Positions 39,015 through 46,819 of a stretch of DNA of 46,819 bases are shown in pieces; within the stretch, counting starts at the first letter, position 1; each line of letters starts with the position of its first letter. The translations under genes and the position numbers were made by a program. The DNA lies in the NCBI RefSeq assembly GCF_016429065.1, contig NZ_JAELTX010000027.1:1-46819 (forward strand). Direction: 5' to 3'. The notes beneath the pieces were generated by a model. That model was not told the origin of the DNA and did no database searches. It saw nothing but the letters and a program-made list of their open reading frames with translations. The DNA comes from Pedobacter sp. ASV17 (GTDB lineage: Bacteria > Bacteroidota > Bacteroidia > Sphingobacteriales > Sphingobacteriaceae).

Positions 39015-42011
39015 ATGGATTATCAATTTGCAGCCATAGAGGAAAAGTGGCAAAAATACTGGGCCGATCACCAATCATTTAAAGCCGAAGCCAATTCAGA
39101 CAAACCGAAATACTATGTTTTAGACATGTTTCCGTATCCTTCGGGAGCAGGTTTGCACGTGGGACATCCGCTGGGCTATATCGCTTCTGATATCTTTGCC
39201 AGATACAAACGTTTAAAAGGTTTTAACGTGTTACACCCTATGGGTTACGATTCGTTTGGCCTACCTGCCGAGCAGTATGCGATACAAACTGGACAGCACC
39301 CTGCGGTGACTACAGAAACCAATATCAATACGTATCGCCGTCAGCTGGACCAAATTGGATTTTCATTCGATTGGAGCAGAGAGGTGCGTACCAGTGAGCC
39401 GTCTTATTATAAATGGACGCAATGGATTTTTATGCAATTGTTTAACTCTTGGTATAATTTAGAGACAGACAAAGCTGAGCACATCTCTACGTTAATTGAA
39501 AAGTTTAATGCTGCTGGCAGTGCTGAGATCAAAGCCGCTTGTGATGAGGACACGAAAACTTTCATGCCAAGTGATTGGGCTAATTTCTCGGATGCAGAAA
39601 AACAAGAAGAGCTGTTAAAATATCGTTTAACCTATTTGAAAGAAAGTACCGTGAATTGGTGCCCTGCTTTAGGTACGGTATTGGCGAACGATGAGGTGAA
39701 GGACGGTTTTTCGGAGCGTGGAGGTTACCCCGTAGAGCAAAAGAAAATGATGCAATGGAGCATGCGCATTACTGCTTATGCAGAGCGTTTGCTACAAGGT
39801 TTAGATACGATTGATTGGCCAGAGCCAATGAAAGAAATGCAACGTAACTGGATTGGTAAAAGCTCAGGCGCATCGGTAAAGTTTAACGTTGAAAACAGCG
39901 ATTTACAGATAGAAGTGTTCACCACTAGGGTAGATACTATTTTTGGCGTTTCTTATTTGGTATTGGCACCAGAGCACGAATGGGTAGCTCAATTGACCAC
40001 TCCAGCACAAAAAGCTGAAATTGAAAATTATATTGCGCAAACCAAAAAGAAATCGGAGTTGGACCGCATGGCCGATGCCAAAACCGTTTCTGGTGCTTTT
40101 ACTGGGACCTATGTAGTTAATCCAGTGAGCGGCGAGCGTGTACCGTTGTGGATTGCTGACTATGTATTGGCGGGCTATGGAACTGGTGCGGTAATGGGTG
40201 TGCCAAGTGGCGACCAACGCGACTGGTTGTTTGCCACGAATTTCAATTTGCCTATCGTACAAATTTTAGATAGCCAAAAGGAAATTGATGTACAGGCTGA
40301 TCCTACCAAGGAAGGAAAATACATTAATTCTGGTTTTATTAACGGAATGGGCTATAAAGAGGCGGTTGCTTTCTTGAACCAATGGTTAGAAGATCAAGGT
40401 GTAGGAAAAGCGAAAATCAATTACCGTCAACGTGATGCTATTTTTGGTCGCCAACGTTATTGGGGCGAGCCAATTCCTGTATATTTTAAAGATGGCTTAC
40501 CTTACTTGTTAAAAGAGGAAGAGTTGCCATTGTTACTGCCAGAAATTGATAAATATTTACCAACTGAAACAGGCGAACCGCCACTAGGCAGGGCCGAAGG
40601 TTGGAAATATGAAGGTAAATATGAATACGAACTTTCTACGATGCCAGGTTGGGCTGGTAGTAGCTGGTACTGGTACCGTTACATGGATGCCCAAAATGAT
40701 CAGGCTTTTGCAGATCCAAAGGCAGTTGATTATTGGAAAGATGTAGATTTATATATTGGTGGTTCTGAACATGCTACTGGGCATTTGCTTTACAGCCGTT
40801 TTTGGAACAAATTTTTGAAAGATTTAGGTTTTTCAAAAGAAGAGGAACCTTTCAAGAAATTGATCAACCAAGGAATGATTGTGGGGGAAAGTGCTTTTGC
40901 TCATAGTATTGGTTTTAACTTTGGAGAAGATGTAACTCAAAAGTTTACGAATGAGGAAAGAGAGAGCTACGATAAGATTAAAGAAAAATATAGGTTTATC
41001 TCAGGGAAATATTTGTCATACGAGCTAATTGAGCTTTTGAAATCGTCAAATGATTTAGAAGATAATTCTACAACTGAAAAAAGACAAGCAATTTTATCTC
41101 ATTTTTGGAAACCTGTAGAAGAAGATTTAACCGCTGCTGGATTGAAAGGTAAAGTCAATAAGCTGTCGTTACCGCTTGGTTTGAATTTTTATAAAACTCA
41201 TGTGCCCATAGATTATGTTAATACTAAAAATGAAATTGACATAATCAATCTAGAGAAAAATGATCCCAGATTTAATGGAGCAGAGTTCAATTTGAATGGT
41301 TCGGTATTTCTTTCTTCTCGTGAGATTGAAAAGATGTCAAAATCTAAATTCAACGTGGTAAATCCTGATGTATTGATTGCACAATATGGTGCTGATACCT
41401 TGAGGATGTACGAAATGTTCTTGGGACCTTTAGAGCAAAGCAAACCTTGGAACACTAACGGTATTGAAGGTGTATTTAAATTCTTGCGTAAATTTTGGCG
41501 TTTGTTCCATAACGAAGCTTGGGAGTTTACCGTGAGTGATGAGGCACCTAGCAAAGCTGAATTGAAGTCGTTGCATAAAATCATTAAGAAAGTACAGGAA
41601 GATATCGAGCGTTTCTCGTTCAATACTTCGGTATCAAGTTTCATGATTGCGGTGAACGAATTGACAGACTTGAAATGTAATAAGCGAGCGATCTTGCAAG
41701 ATTTGGTAGCTGTGTTAGCGCCTTATGCGCCGCACATCTGCGAAGAGCTATGGTCGTTATTGGGCAATAAAGATTTATCTACCGCTCAATATCCAATTTT
41801 CAATCCTGAATATTTGGTAGAAGACGAGTTTGCTTATCCAATTTCCATCAACGGAAAAATGAAGATGAACTTGAATTTGAGCTTAACACTTGAAGCAAAA
41901 GCAGCGGAGGAAGCCGTTTTGGCCAATGAGCAGGTTCAAGGATTTTTAAATGGTGCAAGCCCTAAGAAAATCATCTTTGTAAAAGGAAAGATTGTGAATA
42001 TTGTAGTTTAG
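39015..42011 (+). CDS. leuS: Leucyl-tRNA synthetase with an extra insert
   Basis: 998 aa class I aminoacyl-tRNA synthetase. HIGH-type motif PYPSGAGLHVGH (40-51), KMSKS at 773-777, the CP1 editing domain with TTRVDTIFGVSYLVLAPEH and GTGAVMGVPSGDQRD, and a WYWYRYMD/GGSEHATGHLLYSRFW core segment. Family members are usually 860-940 aa. The excess sits between LINQGMIVGES (about 620) and the KMSKS loop. There, residues about 635-715 (IGFNFGEDVTQKF...LSHFWKPVEEDL) do not resemble the leucine-specific region I expect, and their DNA is visibly richer in A and T than the flanks. The remaining catalytic motifs are intact, so it should be functional. Single gene with its own promoter. Confidence 0.96.
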   Translation: MDYQFAAIEEKWQKYWADHQSFKAEANSDKPKYYVLDMFPYPSGAGLHVGHPLGYIASDIFARYKRLKGFNVLHPMGYDSFGLPAEQYAIQTGQHPAVTTETNINTYRRQLDQIGFSFDWSREVRTSEPSYYKWTQWIFMQLFNSWYNLETDKAEHISTLIEKFNAAGSAEIKAACDEDTKTFMPSDWANFSDAEKQEELLKYRLTYLKESTVNWCPALGTVLANDEVKDGFSERGGYPVEQKKMMQWSMRITAYAERLLQGLDTIDWPEPMKEMQRNWIGKSSGASVKFNVENSDLQIEVFTTRVDTIFGVSYLVLAPEHEWVAQLTTPAQKAEIENYIAQTKKKSELDRMADAKTVSGAFTGTYVVNPVSGERVPLWIADYVLAGYGTGAVMGVPSGDQRDWLFATNFNLPIVQILDSQKEIDVQADPTKEGKYINSGFINGMGYKEAVAFLNQWLEDQGVGKAKINYRQRDAIFGRQRYWGEPIPVYFKDGLPYLLKEEELPLLLPEIDKYLPTETGEPPLGRAEGWKYEGKYEYELSTMPGWAGSSWYWYRYMDAQNDQAFADPKAVDYWKDVDLYIGGSEHATGHLLYSRFWNKFLKDLGFSKEEEPFKKLINQGMIVGESAFAHSIGFNFGEDVTQKFTNEERESYDKIKEKYRFISGKYLSYELIELLKSSNDLEDNSTTEKRQAILSHFWKPVEEDLTAAGLKGKVNKLSLPLGLNFYKTHVPIDYVNTKNEIDIINLEKNDPRFNGAEFNLNGSVFLSSREIEKMSKSKFNVVNPDVLIAQYGADTLRMYEMFLGPLEQSKPWNTNGIEGVFKFLRKFWRLFHNEAWEFTVSDEAPSKAELKSLHKIIKKVQEDIERFSFNTSVSSFMIAVNELTDLKCNKRAILQDLVAVLAPYAPHICEELWSLLGNKDLSTAQYPIFNPEYLVEDEFAYPISINGKMKMNLNLSLTLEAKAAEEAVLANEQVQGFLNGASPKKIIFVKGKIVNIVV

Positions 42012-42028
42012 GTATTTTTTCTACTTGC

Positions 42029-42124
42029 CGTCACCCTGACCAGGAAGTAGCTACGAAGCAAATTTATTTTAGGGTCTGTGATGTATAATATAAATAAGAT
42101 GCTGAAATAAATTCAGCATGACGA
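42029..42124. repeat. Dispersed GTCACCCTGA / TTCAGCATGAC repeat
   Basis: Starts GTCACCCTGA, passes TTATTTTAGGGTCT and ends with a perfect hairpin ATGCTGAA-ATAAA-TTCAGCAT then GACG. It is recognised from memory as a very common Bacteroidetes intergenic element. Confidence 0.55.
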
Positions 42125-42151
42125 AGCGTTAAAGAAATATCCTAAATATAG

Positions 42152-42190
42152 ATCCCAAAAGAGTTTAAAGCTTTTTTGGGATTTTTCTTT
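42152..42190 (+). terminator. Intrinsic terminator downstream of leuS
   Basis: Stem ATCCCAAAAGAG / CTTTTTTGGGAT (one wobble) with loop TTTAAAG and a TTTTCTTTTT tail, 140 bp beyond the leuS stop. Confidence 0.85.
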
Positions 42191-42284
42191 TTATCTCGAA
42201 ACCATTCGCCGCCAAAAAAATACCATTCACCGACAGTTTTGTGCAAATAGGAAAAAAATGCTTTAACGACACTGTAACAAAAAA

Positions 42285-42292
42285 TACCTTTG
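42285..42292 (+). promoter_or_regulatory. -7 box of beta-barrel protein promoter
   Basis: TACCTTTG fits TAnnTTTG and lies 31 nt before the ATG at 42324. Confidence 0.7.
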
Positions 42293-42323
42293 AAAGACTA
42301 ATACGTACAAACAACAAAATAAT

Positions 42324-44741
42324 ATGAAAAGACTACTACTAATTTGTGCCGCTTTATTGATGATGGTGAATGCAAAAGCTCAATTCCCAATGATGGGTGG
42401 AGGTAACGCAGCGCCAAAAGTGACAGGGCGTGTTTCGGCTACTATTTTAGATTCGGTAAGTAAACAACCTGTAGAATATGCTACGGTTTCATTGGTAAAT
42501 GCTAAAACAGCTAAAGCCGTTAATGGAGGTCTTACCGATGCAAAAGGTAAAGTTTCTATCCAAAACATTGCCCCAGGCGAATACAAAATGATTGTTGGTT
42601 TTATTGGTTATGCCACTAAAACAATCGCTGTAAAAACAACGCCAGAAAAACCAGATAATAATTTAGGTAATTTATTCTTAGCAGGCAATTCAAGTACTTT
42701 GAAAGAAGTGACCATTGAAGGCAAGAAAAACGTGGTTGAAAATAAGATTGACCGTATGGTGTATAACGCAGAAGCAGATGCGACCAACGCTGGTGGTGAC
42801 GCTACTGACGTGATGCGTAAAGTGCCTATGCTATCGGTAGATATTAATGGTAATGTACAATTGAGAGGAAGTGCTGTAAGAGTGTTGATCAATGGTAAAC
42901 CTTCTGGTACGATGGCCAACAGTGTTTCTGATGCCTTGAAGATGATTCCTGCAGAGCAAATCAAAAGTGTGGAGGTAATTACCAACCCATCTGCTAAATA
43001 CGATGCAGAAGGTTCGGGTGGTATCATCAACATCATTACTAAAAAGAGCAATGCAGAAGGTGTGAGTGGTTCGGTAAATGCTTCGGCAGGTACTCGCCAA
43101 AATAACGGTAGCTTAAACTTAACAGCTAAAAGCGGTCGTTTTAGTGCCAATACTGCTTTAGGCGGCTTCTTGGCTTATCCACAGGAAACCAAAACAGCTT
43201 TCTTTAACCAAACAGCAACAGGTGATGTTTTGCAAAACGGAATGTCTGATTGGAAAAGAGAGGGCTTTAATGGTAGTTTAGGTTTAGATTACGATTTTAA
43301 TGCCTATAATAACTTAAGTACCAACGCTAAATACAATACTTTCTATAATGGCGGAAGTACTGGTTCGCATATTTTCGTGAATAACACGCCTACCGGGAAT
43401 ATTGTTGGTGATAACAATATGTCTAATGGAAACTTAGATTGGAACATGGATTACAGACGTACCAGCAAAAAACAAGGGGAAGAGTTTTCTGTGGCTGGTC
43501 AATTAACACAAGGTAGAAATAATAATAAGTTTATAAATGACTATCGTACTGCTGCGGGAACTCCAATCAGTTTCATAGATAGTAAAAACATTGGTAAAAA
43601 CAAAGAGTATACTGTTCAAACAGATTATGTATATCCTTTTAGTAAAACCGTAACTTTTGAAGTTGGTGCTAAAGGTATTTTTAGAAATATCCAAAGTGAG
43701 TTCTCTCAAAACTCAGCACAAGATTTTGACTACGACCAAAATGTAGGGGCTGCTTATTCAACCATCGCTTTTAATTTAACGGATAAGATCAAGTTTAAAG
43801 GTGGGGTAAGAGGTGAATATACCGAGATCAGTTTCACTGATGTGAATGGTAATCCAATTAAAAACGATTATTTTAACTTGTTTCCAAATGCGATACTTTC
43901 TCAGGCAATTAATCCAACAAGTACCTTAAAGTTAGCCTATAACAAAAGGGTACAACGTCCAAGTTTGGCTTATTTGAACCCATTCCGTAATGAGACCAAT
44001 CAATTTAGCGTGCTTCAAGGTAATCCTGATTTAAATCCAGAGTTAAGCCACAATGTGGAGTTGGGTTATTCAACTTTCATTAAAGGTTCAATGATCAATG
44101 CTTCGTTATTCTACAGAAACACCAAAAATGTAATTGAGAATATTAATCAAGATGATGCATCAGGTAAAATTCTAACCACTTATGCTAACGTTGGTACTAC
44201 CCAAAGTTTTGGTGCTAACTTATTTGCTTCATACAACCCAACTCCAAAATGGACTTTGATGACCAATTTGGGTGTAAATACTTATGAGATTAGAAAAACT
44301 GCTAATGCTATAGGAGGGATGAATGAAGGAACCTATTTGAACTATAACATGTTTTTGAGATCTGCTACAGCATTTAAAGGTGGCTGGAATGTAGAGTTGT
44401 ATGGTGTGGTAAACTCTCCGCGTTACACTTATCAAAGTAAAACAGATCCTATGTTCTTTTACGGAGGTGCAGTGAAAAAAGATATCATGAAAAAACAAGC
44501 ATCTATTGGTTTGAATATGTTGAATCCTTTCAATAGAGATTTACATATCAAAACAGTAACTCAATCGGGTGATACTTATCAAACTAGCAATATTTACTAT
44601 CCATTGCGTCAAATTAGCTTAAACTTTAGCTACAAATTCGGTAAGTTGAAATTTACTGAGAAGAAAAAGATCAAAAATGACGACATGAAACAAGACCAAC
44701 AACAAGGCGGCGGCATGGGCGGCATGGGTCAAGGTAAATAA
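42324..44741 (+). CDS. TonB-receptor-like outer membrane beta-barrel protein
   Basis: 805 aa. Signal peptide at residues 1-19 (VNAKA/Q), then a carboxypeptidase-regulatory-like domain (GRVSATILDSVSKQPVEYATVSL...GFIGYATKTI, about 33-95). A plug-like domain follows (about 130-235, DATDVMRKVPMLSVDINGNVQLRGSAVRVLINGKPSG, VEVITNPSAKYDAEGSGGIINIITKK). The long C-terminal beta barrel (about 240-790) has many aromatic-ended strands. It belongs with the outer membrane protein beta-barrel family related to TonB-dependent receptors. No SusD partner is adjacent, so it is not an obvious polysaccharide locus. The tail GGGMGGMGQGK and the early FPMMGGGN are Met/Gly-rich, a feature of some metal- or siderophore-linked members, but the substrate is unknown. 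Confidence 0.88.
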   Translation: MKRLLLICAALLMMVNAKAQFPMMGGGNAAPKVTGRVSATILDSVSKQPVEYATVSLVNAKTAKAVNGGLTDAKGKVSIQNIAPGEYKMIVGFIGYATKTIAVKTTPEKPDNNLGNLFLAGNSSTLKEVTIEGKKNVVENKIDRMVYNAEADATNAGGDATDVMRKVPMLSVDINGNVQLRGSAVRVLINGKPSGTMANSVSDALKMIPAEQIKSVEVITNPSAKYDAEGSGGIINIITKKSNAEGVSGSVNASAGTRQNNGSLNLTAKSGRFSANTALGGFLAYPQETKTAFFNQTATGDVLQNGMSDWKREGFNGSLGLDYDFNAYNNLSTNAKYNTFYNGGSTGSHIFVNNTPTGNIVGDNNMSNGNLDWNMDYRRTSKKQGEEFSVAGQLTQGRNNNKFINDYRTAAGTPISFIDSKNIGKNKEYTVQTDYVYPFSKTVTFEVGAKGIFRNIQSEFSQNSAQDFDYDQNVGAAYSTIAFNLTDKIKFKGGVRGEYTEISFTDVNGNPIKNDYFNLFPNAILSQAINPTSTLKLAYNKRVQRPSLAYLNPFRNETNQFSVLQGNPDLNPELSHNVELGYSTFIKGSMINASLFYRNTKNVIENINQDDASGKILTTYANVGTTQSFGANLFASYNPTPKWTLMTNLGVNTYEIRKTANAIGGMNEGTYLNYNMFLRSATAFKGGWNVELYGVVNSPRYTYQSKTDPMFFYGGAVKKDIMKKQASIGLNMLNPFNRDLHIKTVTQSGDTYQTSNIYYPLRQISLNFSYKFGKLKFTEKKKIKNDDMKQDQQQGGGMGGMGQGK

Positions 44742-44767
44742 GAAGGAAATAAAAAGTAAAGAGTTAA

Positions 44768-44801
44768 AAGGCTGTTCATCGTTTGAACGGCCTTTTTTTG
44801 T
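44768..44801 (+). terminator. Intrinsic terminator of beta-barrel gene
   Basis: Stem AGGCTGTTCA / TGAACGGCCT (one wobble) with loop TCGTT, followed by TTTTTTT. It is 27 bp past the stop and faces the AraC gene, which converges. Confidence 0.9.
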
Positions 44802-44811
44802 AAATCCTTTT

Positions 44812-45702
44812 TTAGGTCTTGTTAACTGCTCCGCTGTCGGAGGTGAATAGCTTTTGATATTGTAGGGGACTTTTGCCAGTTGTTTTTTTGAAATATCTAT
44901 GAAAACTGGCAAAGTTGTTAAATCCGCTTTCGAAGCAAACTTCATTAATTCGTAGTTTGTTTTCTATTAAAAGTTTACATGCCTGTCCTACACGTATTTC
45001 GTTCACAAAATCTGTATAGTTTTTTTGGCTTCTTGATTTAAAGAATTTACAGAAGGTGTTGATGCTTACCTTGGCCACTTCGGAAATTTCCGCTAGGGTA
45101 ATTTTACGTTTATAGTTATTAAAAGTGTAATTGTAGACTGCTTGAATTTGTTCCTGCTCCTCATTAAGGTAATTATATTTAAATCCAATAGATGCTATGG
45201 GCTTTAAAGCTTGGTTGTGATTGCTTATCTCAAACAGTGCTTCAAGAAAATATAACAGCCGCTTATGTCCTGTGCTGTTTTCAGTTTTGGTGATCAGGTT
45301 TATAATATTTTGCTTATTTGGAAGGCTAATTTGTAATCCTCTTGAGGAGTGATTGATTAGTTTTTTCAATTCCCTGTTTTCTGGAATCTCTAAAAAACTT
45401 GCTCCTAAAAAAGAAGCACGGAAATGTATCACGTAAACATCTGCTGATTTTTCACCTTCTTGAAAATAGTCTTGGTCAAAGCGCCAGTAATGAGGCAGGT
45501 TAGTTCCCACTAAAACAACATCGCCACTTCTAAAGCGCTTAATACTGTCTCCTATAAATTGGGTTCCTTCGCCTGCCTTAAAATAAATGAGTTCCAATTC
45601 CTCATGATAGTGCCATATGCTATTTATCGTAGGAATTAAGTCTCTTCTGACATTAAAATATTCAATGTCAGTAGAATGTAGCTTTAATAGTTTAGGTTTC
45701 AT
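44812..45702 (-). CDS. AraC-family transcriptional regulator
   Basis: 296 aa. The N-terminal half is a cupin sensor domain (IWHYHEELELIYFKAGEGTQFIGDSIKRFRSGDVVLVGTNLPHYW, about 30-75), the type that binds sugars or similar ligands. The C-terminal part (about 195-290) is a double helix-turn-helix: KITLAEISEVAKVSINTFCKFFKSRSQKNYTDFVNEIRVGQACKLLIENKLRINEVCFESGFNNFASFHRYFKKTTGKSPLQYQ. It is divergent from the permease remnant and the alpha-L-fucosidase gene, so it may control fucoside use; this is inference from position only. The cupin domain wording is like that of regulators of sugar catabolism in Bacteroidetes. Confidence 0.93.
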   Translation of the reverse strand: MKPKLLKLHSTDIEYFNVRRDLIPTINSIWHYHEELELIYFKAGEGTQFIGDSIKRFRSGDVVLVGTNLPHYWRFDQDYFQEGEKSADVYVIHFRASFLGASFLEIPENRELKKLINHSSRGLQISLPNKQNIINLITKTENSTGHKRLLYFLEALFEISNHNQALKPIASIGFKYNYLNEEQEQIQAVYNYTFNNYKRKITLAEISEVAKVSINTFCKFFKSRSQKNYTDFVNEIRVGQACKLLIENKLRINEVCFESGFNNFASFHRYFKKTTGKSPLQYQKLFTSDSGAVNKT

Positions 45703-46008
45703 AAATATTTGGTTTATGAAAATAAGCTTTATTGCCCTATTTTGCCATGAAAGATAGATGAACAGACAAAATAGCTTAATAATATAGCAATTGAAGATAT
45801 TTTTTGTGCTTAAAATTCAGTTTTCTTTGTAGAATACCAATGTAAACTACTATGAAAATGTTAATCAATCATATTGATGAATTATCTCATCGTGTGAAAA
45901 AACCGAGCAACTATCATCTCGTTCCTCTTATTTTCATTACCAGTCTTTTTTCCTTTTGGAGATTCATCCATCATAGCTTAACCAGTTTTTAATTTTTAAA
46001 TTATGATC
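45703..46008. other. Intergenic region between AraC and fucosidase genes
   Basis: Contains the permease remnant at 45852-45992. The left part (45703-45851) is AT-rich with a TTATTTTCAT-type stretch near the AraC start and no strong inverted repeat. AraC binding sites would be expected here, but I cannot identify them by eye. Confidence 0.5.
45852..45992 (+). pseudogene. Remnant of a FucP-like sugar permease N-terminus
   Basis: A 46-codon frame whose second half reads NYHLVPLIFITSLFSFWRF. Bacteroidetes FucP/GluP-type sugar:H+ symporters of the MFS begin very similarly (NY..P..L.TSLFFLWGF.H). After FIHH the match fails and a stop follows, so the transporter is reduced to its first membrane helix. 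The fucosidase gene starts 10-16 bp after that stop, which is consistent with a deletion that removed the rest. Two changes (LW to FW, G to R) inside the hallmark motif also suggest decay. It could instead be a short leader peptide, or chance. Confidence 0.5.
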
Positions 46009-46819
46009 ATGAAAAAATCTTTAACCGTTTGTTTACTGCTATTGGCTTTACTACAAACAAAAGCACAATATGCACCTACAAAAGAAAATCTAGAGGCAAG
46101 AAAAGCTTTCGAAGCCATGCGTTTTGGGCTTTTTATTCATTGGGGTCCATTCAGCATACCTGGTAGTGGCGAGTGGGTAATGAATAATCGCAATATCAAA
46201 GTGAAAGACTATACTCGCTTAAAAGATTTCTTTAATCCGACGGAGTTTAATGCAGCAGCTTATGTGAGTTTGGCTAAGAAAGCGGGCATGAAATACATTA
46301 CGCTGATTACCCGTCACCATGATGGTTTCAGTATGTGGGATACCAAATATTCAGATTTCAATATCATGAATACTCCCTACAAAAAAGATATCGTGAAAAT
46401 GCTGGCCAATGAATGCCATAAACAGGGCGTTAAGTTGTTCCTTTATTATTCATTACTTGATTGGCGTCGTGAAGATTATCCACATGAAACGGGCAAGACC
46501 GGGCAAAAGACAGGTAGGGTAGGTAAAAAAGGTGATTATGCTTCCTATCTGCAGTTTATGAAAAACCAATTGACCGAGCTTTTGACCAATTACGGGAAGA
46601 TTGATGGAATTTGGTTCGATGGACATTGGGACCAAACAGCCCCCGAGGGTGAAAAAAATAGGGCTTCGAGGATAGATTGGAAATATGATGAAATTTACGG
46701 GCTGATCCACAAATTACAACCATGGGCGCTTATAGGGAACAACCATCATTTAAGTCCATTTGCGGGCGAAGACTTCCAGATGTTTGAAAAAGATTTGCCT
46801 GGAGAAAATAAAGCTGGGC
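46009..46819 (+). CDS. Alpha-L-fucosidase (GH29), cut by window end
   Basis: 270 codons visible, 3' end missing. Signal peptide MKKSLTVCLLLLALLQTKAQ; the in-frame ATG at 46003 adds two residues and cannot be excluded. It hydrolyses terminal alpha-L-fucose from glycans. The GH29 motifs are KAFEAMRFGLFIHWGPFSIPG (about residues 33-53), KYITLITRHHDGFSMWDTKYSDFN, LFLYYSLLDW and the nucleophile Asp204 in GIWFDGHWD. It is exported to the periplasm or surface. It lies next to a FucP-like remnant and an AraC regulator, consistent with a fucose-utilisation locus. The general acid region is beyond the window. Confidence 0.95.
   Translation, partial: MKKSLTVCLLLLALLQTKAQYAPTKENLEARKAFEAMRFGLFIHWGPFSIPGSGEWVMNNRNIKVKDYTRLKDFFNPTEFNAAAYVSLAKKAGMKYITLITRHHDGFSMWDTKYSDFNIMNTPYKKDIVKMLANECHKQGVKLFLYYSLLDWRREDYPHETGKTGQKTGRVGKKGDYASYLQFMKNQLTELLTNYGKIDGIWFDGHWDQTAPEGEKNRASRIDWKYDEIYGLIHKLQPWALIGNNHHLSPFAGEDFQMFEKDLPGENKAG

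Larger units (their letters stand above)
42012..42323. other. 312-bp intergenic region after leuS
   Basis: It contains a dispersed GTCACCCTGA...TTCAGCATGAC repeat (42029-42124) with an internal 8-bp hairpin (ATGCTGAA / TTCAGCAT at 42099-42119), a terminator at 42152-42190 and the promoter of the next gene at 42285-42292. Confidence 0.75.

Overview
The window looks like a chromosomal segment of a Bacteroidetes bacterium close to Pedobacter/Sphingobacteriaceae. The evidence is a type IX secretion C-terminal sorting domain, a CarboxypepD/beta-barrel outer membrane protein, DUF4293 and DUF3098 proteins, a SMUG2-type uracil-DNA glycosylase (a family described from Pedobacter heparinus), group III truncated haemoglobin, TAnnTTTG-type -7 promoter boxes at many gene starts, no Shine-Dalgarno habit, and an AT-rich base composition. 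I see no rRNA, tRNA, CRISPR array, transposase or phage gene.

Layout. 0-8.5 kb: an envelope block with a lipoprotein, a degenerate LytM/M23 protein, an erythromycin-esterase-like protein, a NodB deacetylase and a TolC + HlyD-type adaptor pair, then gpsA and a small basic secreted protein. 8.5-14 kb: DEAD-box RNA helicase, small membrane protein, T9SS cargo protein, DUF4293, truA. 14-19.5 kb: ABC exporter, lipoprotein, DctA-like symporter, Sfp-type phosphopantetheinyl transferase, SMUG2. 19.5-27.4 kb: sucD, exported MsrB lipoprotein, an MFS exporter broken by a one-base frameshift, a 61-aa protein, an ECF sigma factor, uvrA and a LysE-family exporter. 27.4-28.5 kb: about 1 kb of non-coding repeats. 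28.5-33.4 kb: membrane protein, truncated haemoglobin, DUF2157 protein, Kef-type antiporter with two RCK_C domains. 33.5-38.2 kb: a tight minus-strand cluster ftsX-DUF3098-uppP-truB-YitT-ribF, three of whose junctions overlap by one base. 38.4-46.8 kb: lipoprotein, leuS with an unusual insert, a large outer membrane beta-barrel protein, and an AraC regulator divergent from the remnant of a FucP-like sugar permease and a GH29 alpha-L-fucosidase cut by the window end.

Most genes are ordinary housekeeping or envelope genes. The non-coding DNA is less ordinary. (i) A roughly 120-bp element with three small hairpins in fixed order occurs twice in a 325-bp tandem array at 27.7-28.45 kb and once, diverged and inverted, at 7.80-7.92 kb. 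Its stems are kept although their sequences differ. (ii) Seven 33-bp hairpins, all with 15-bp arms and a 3-nt loop, fall into two sequence subfamilies with covarying arms. (iii) A second inverted-repeat type is built on CCACATAGACAC. (iv) Two conserved enzymes, the NodB deacetylase and RibF, carry short in-frame inserts whose DNA resembles intergenic micro-repeats. (v) LeuRS carries an extra AT-rich stretch of about 80 residues upstream of KMSKS. No complete novel multi-gene system is visible. The best candidates for something undescribed are the multi-hairpin element and the 15-3-15 hairpin family.

All identifications come from reading motifs. No database search, alignment program or folding program was run.
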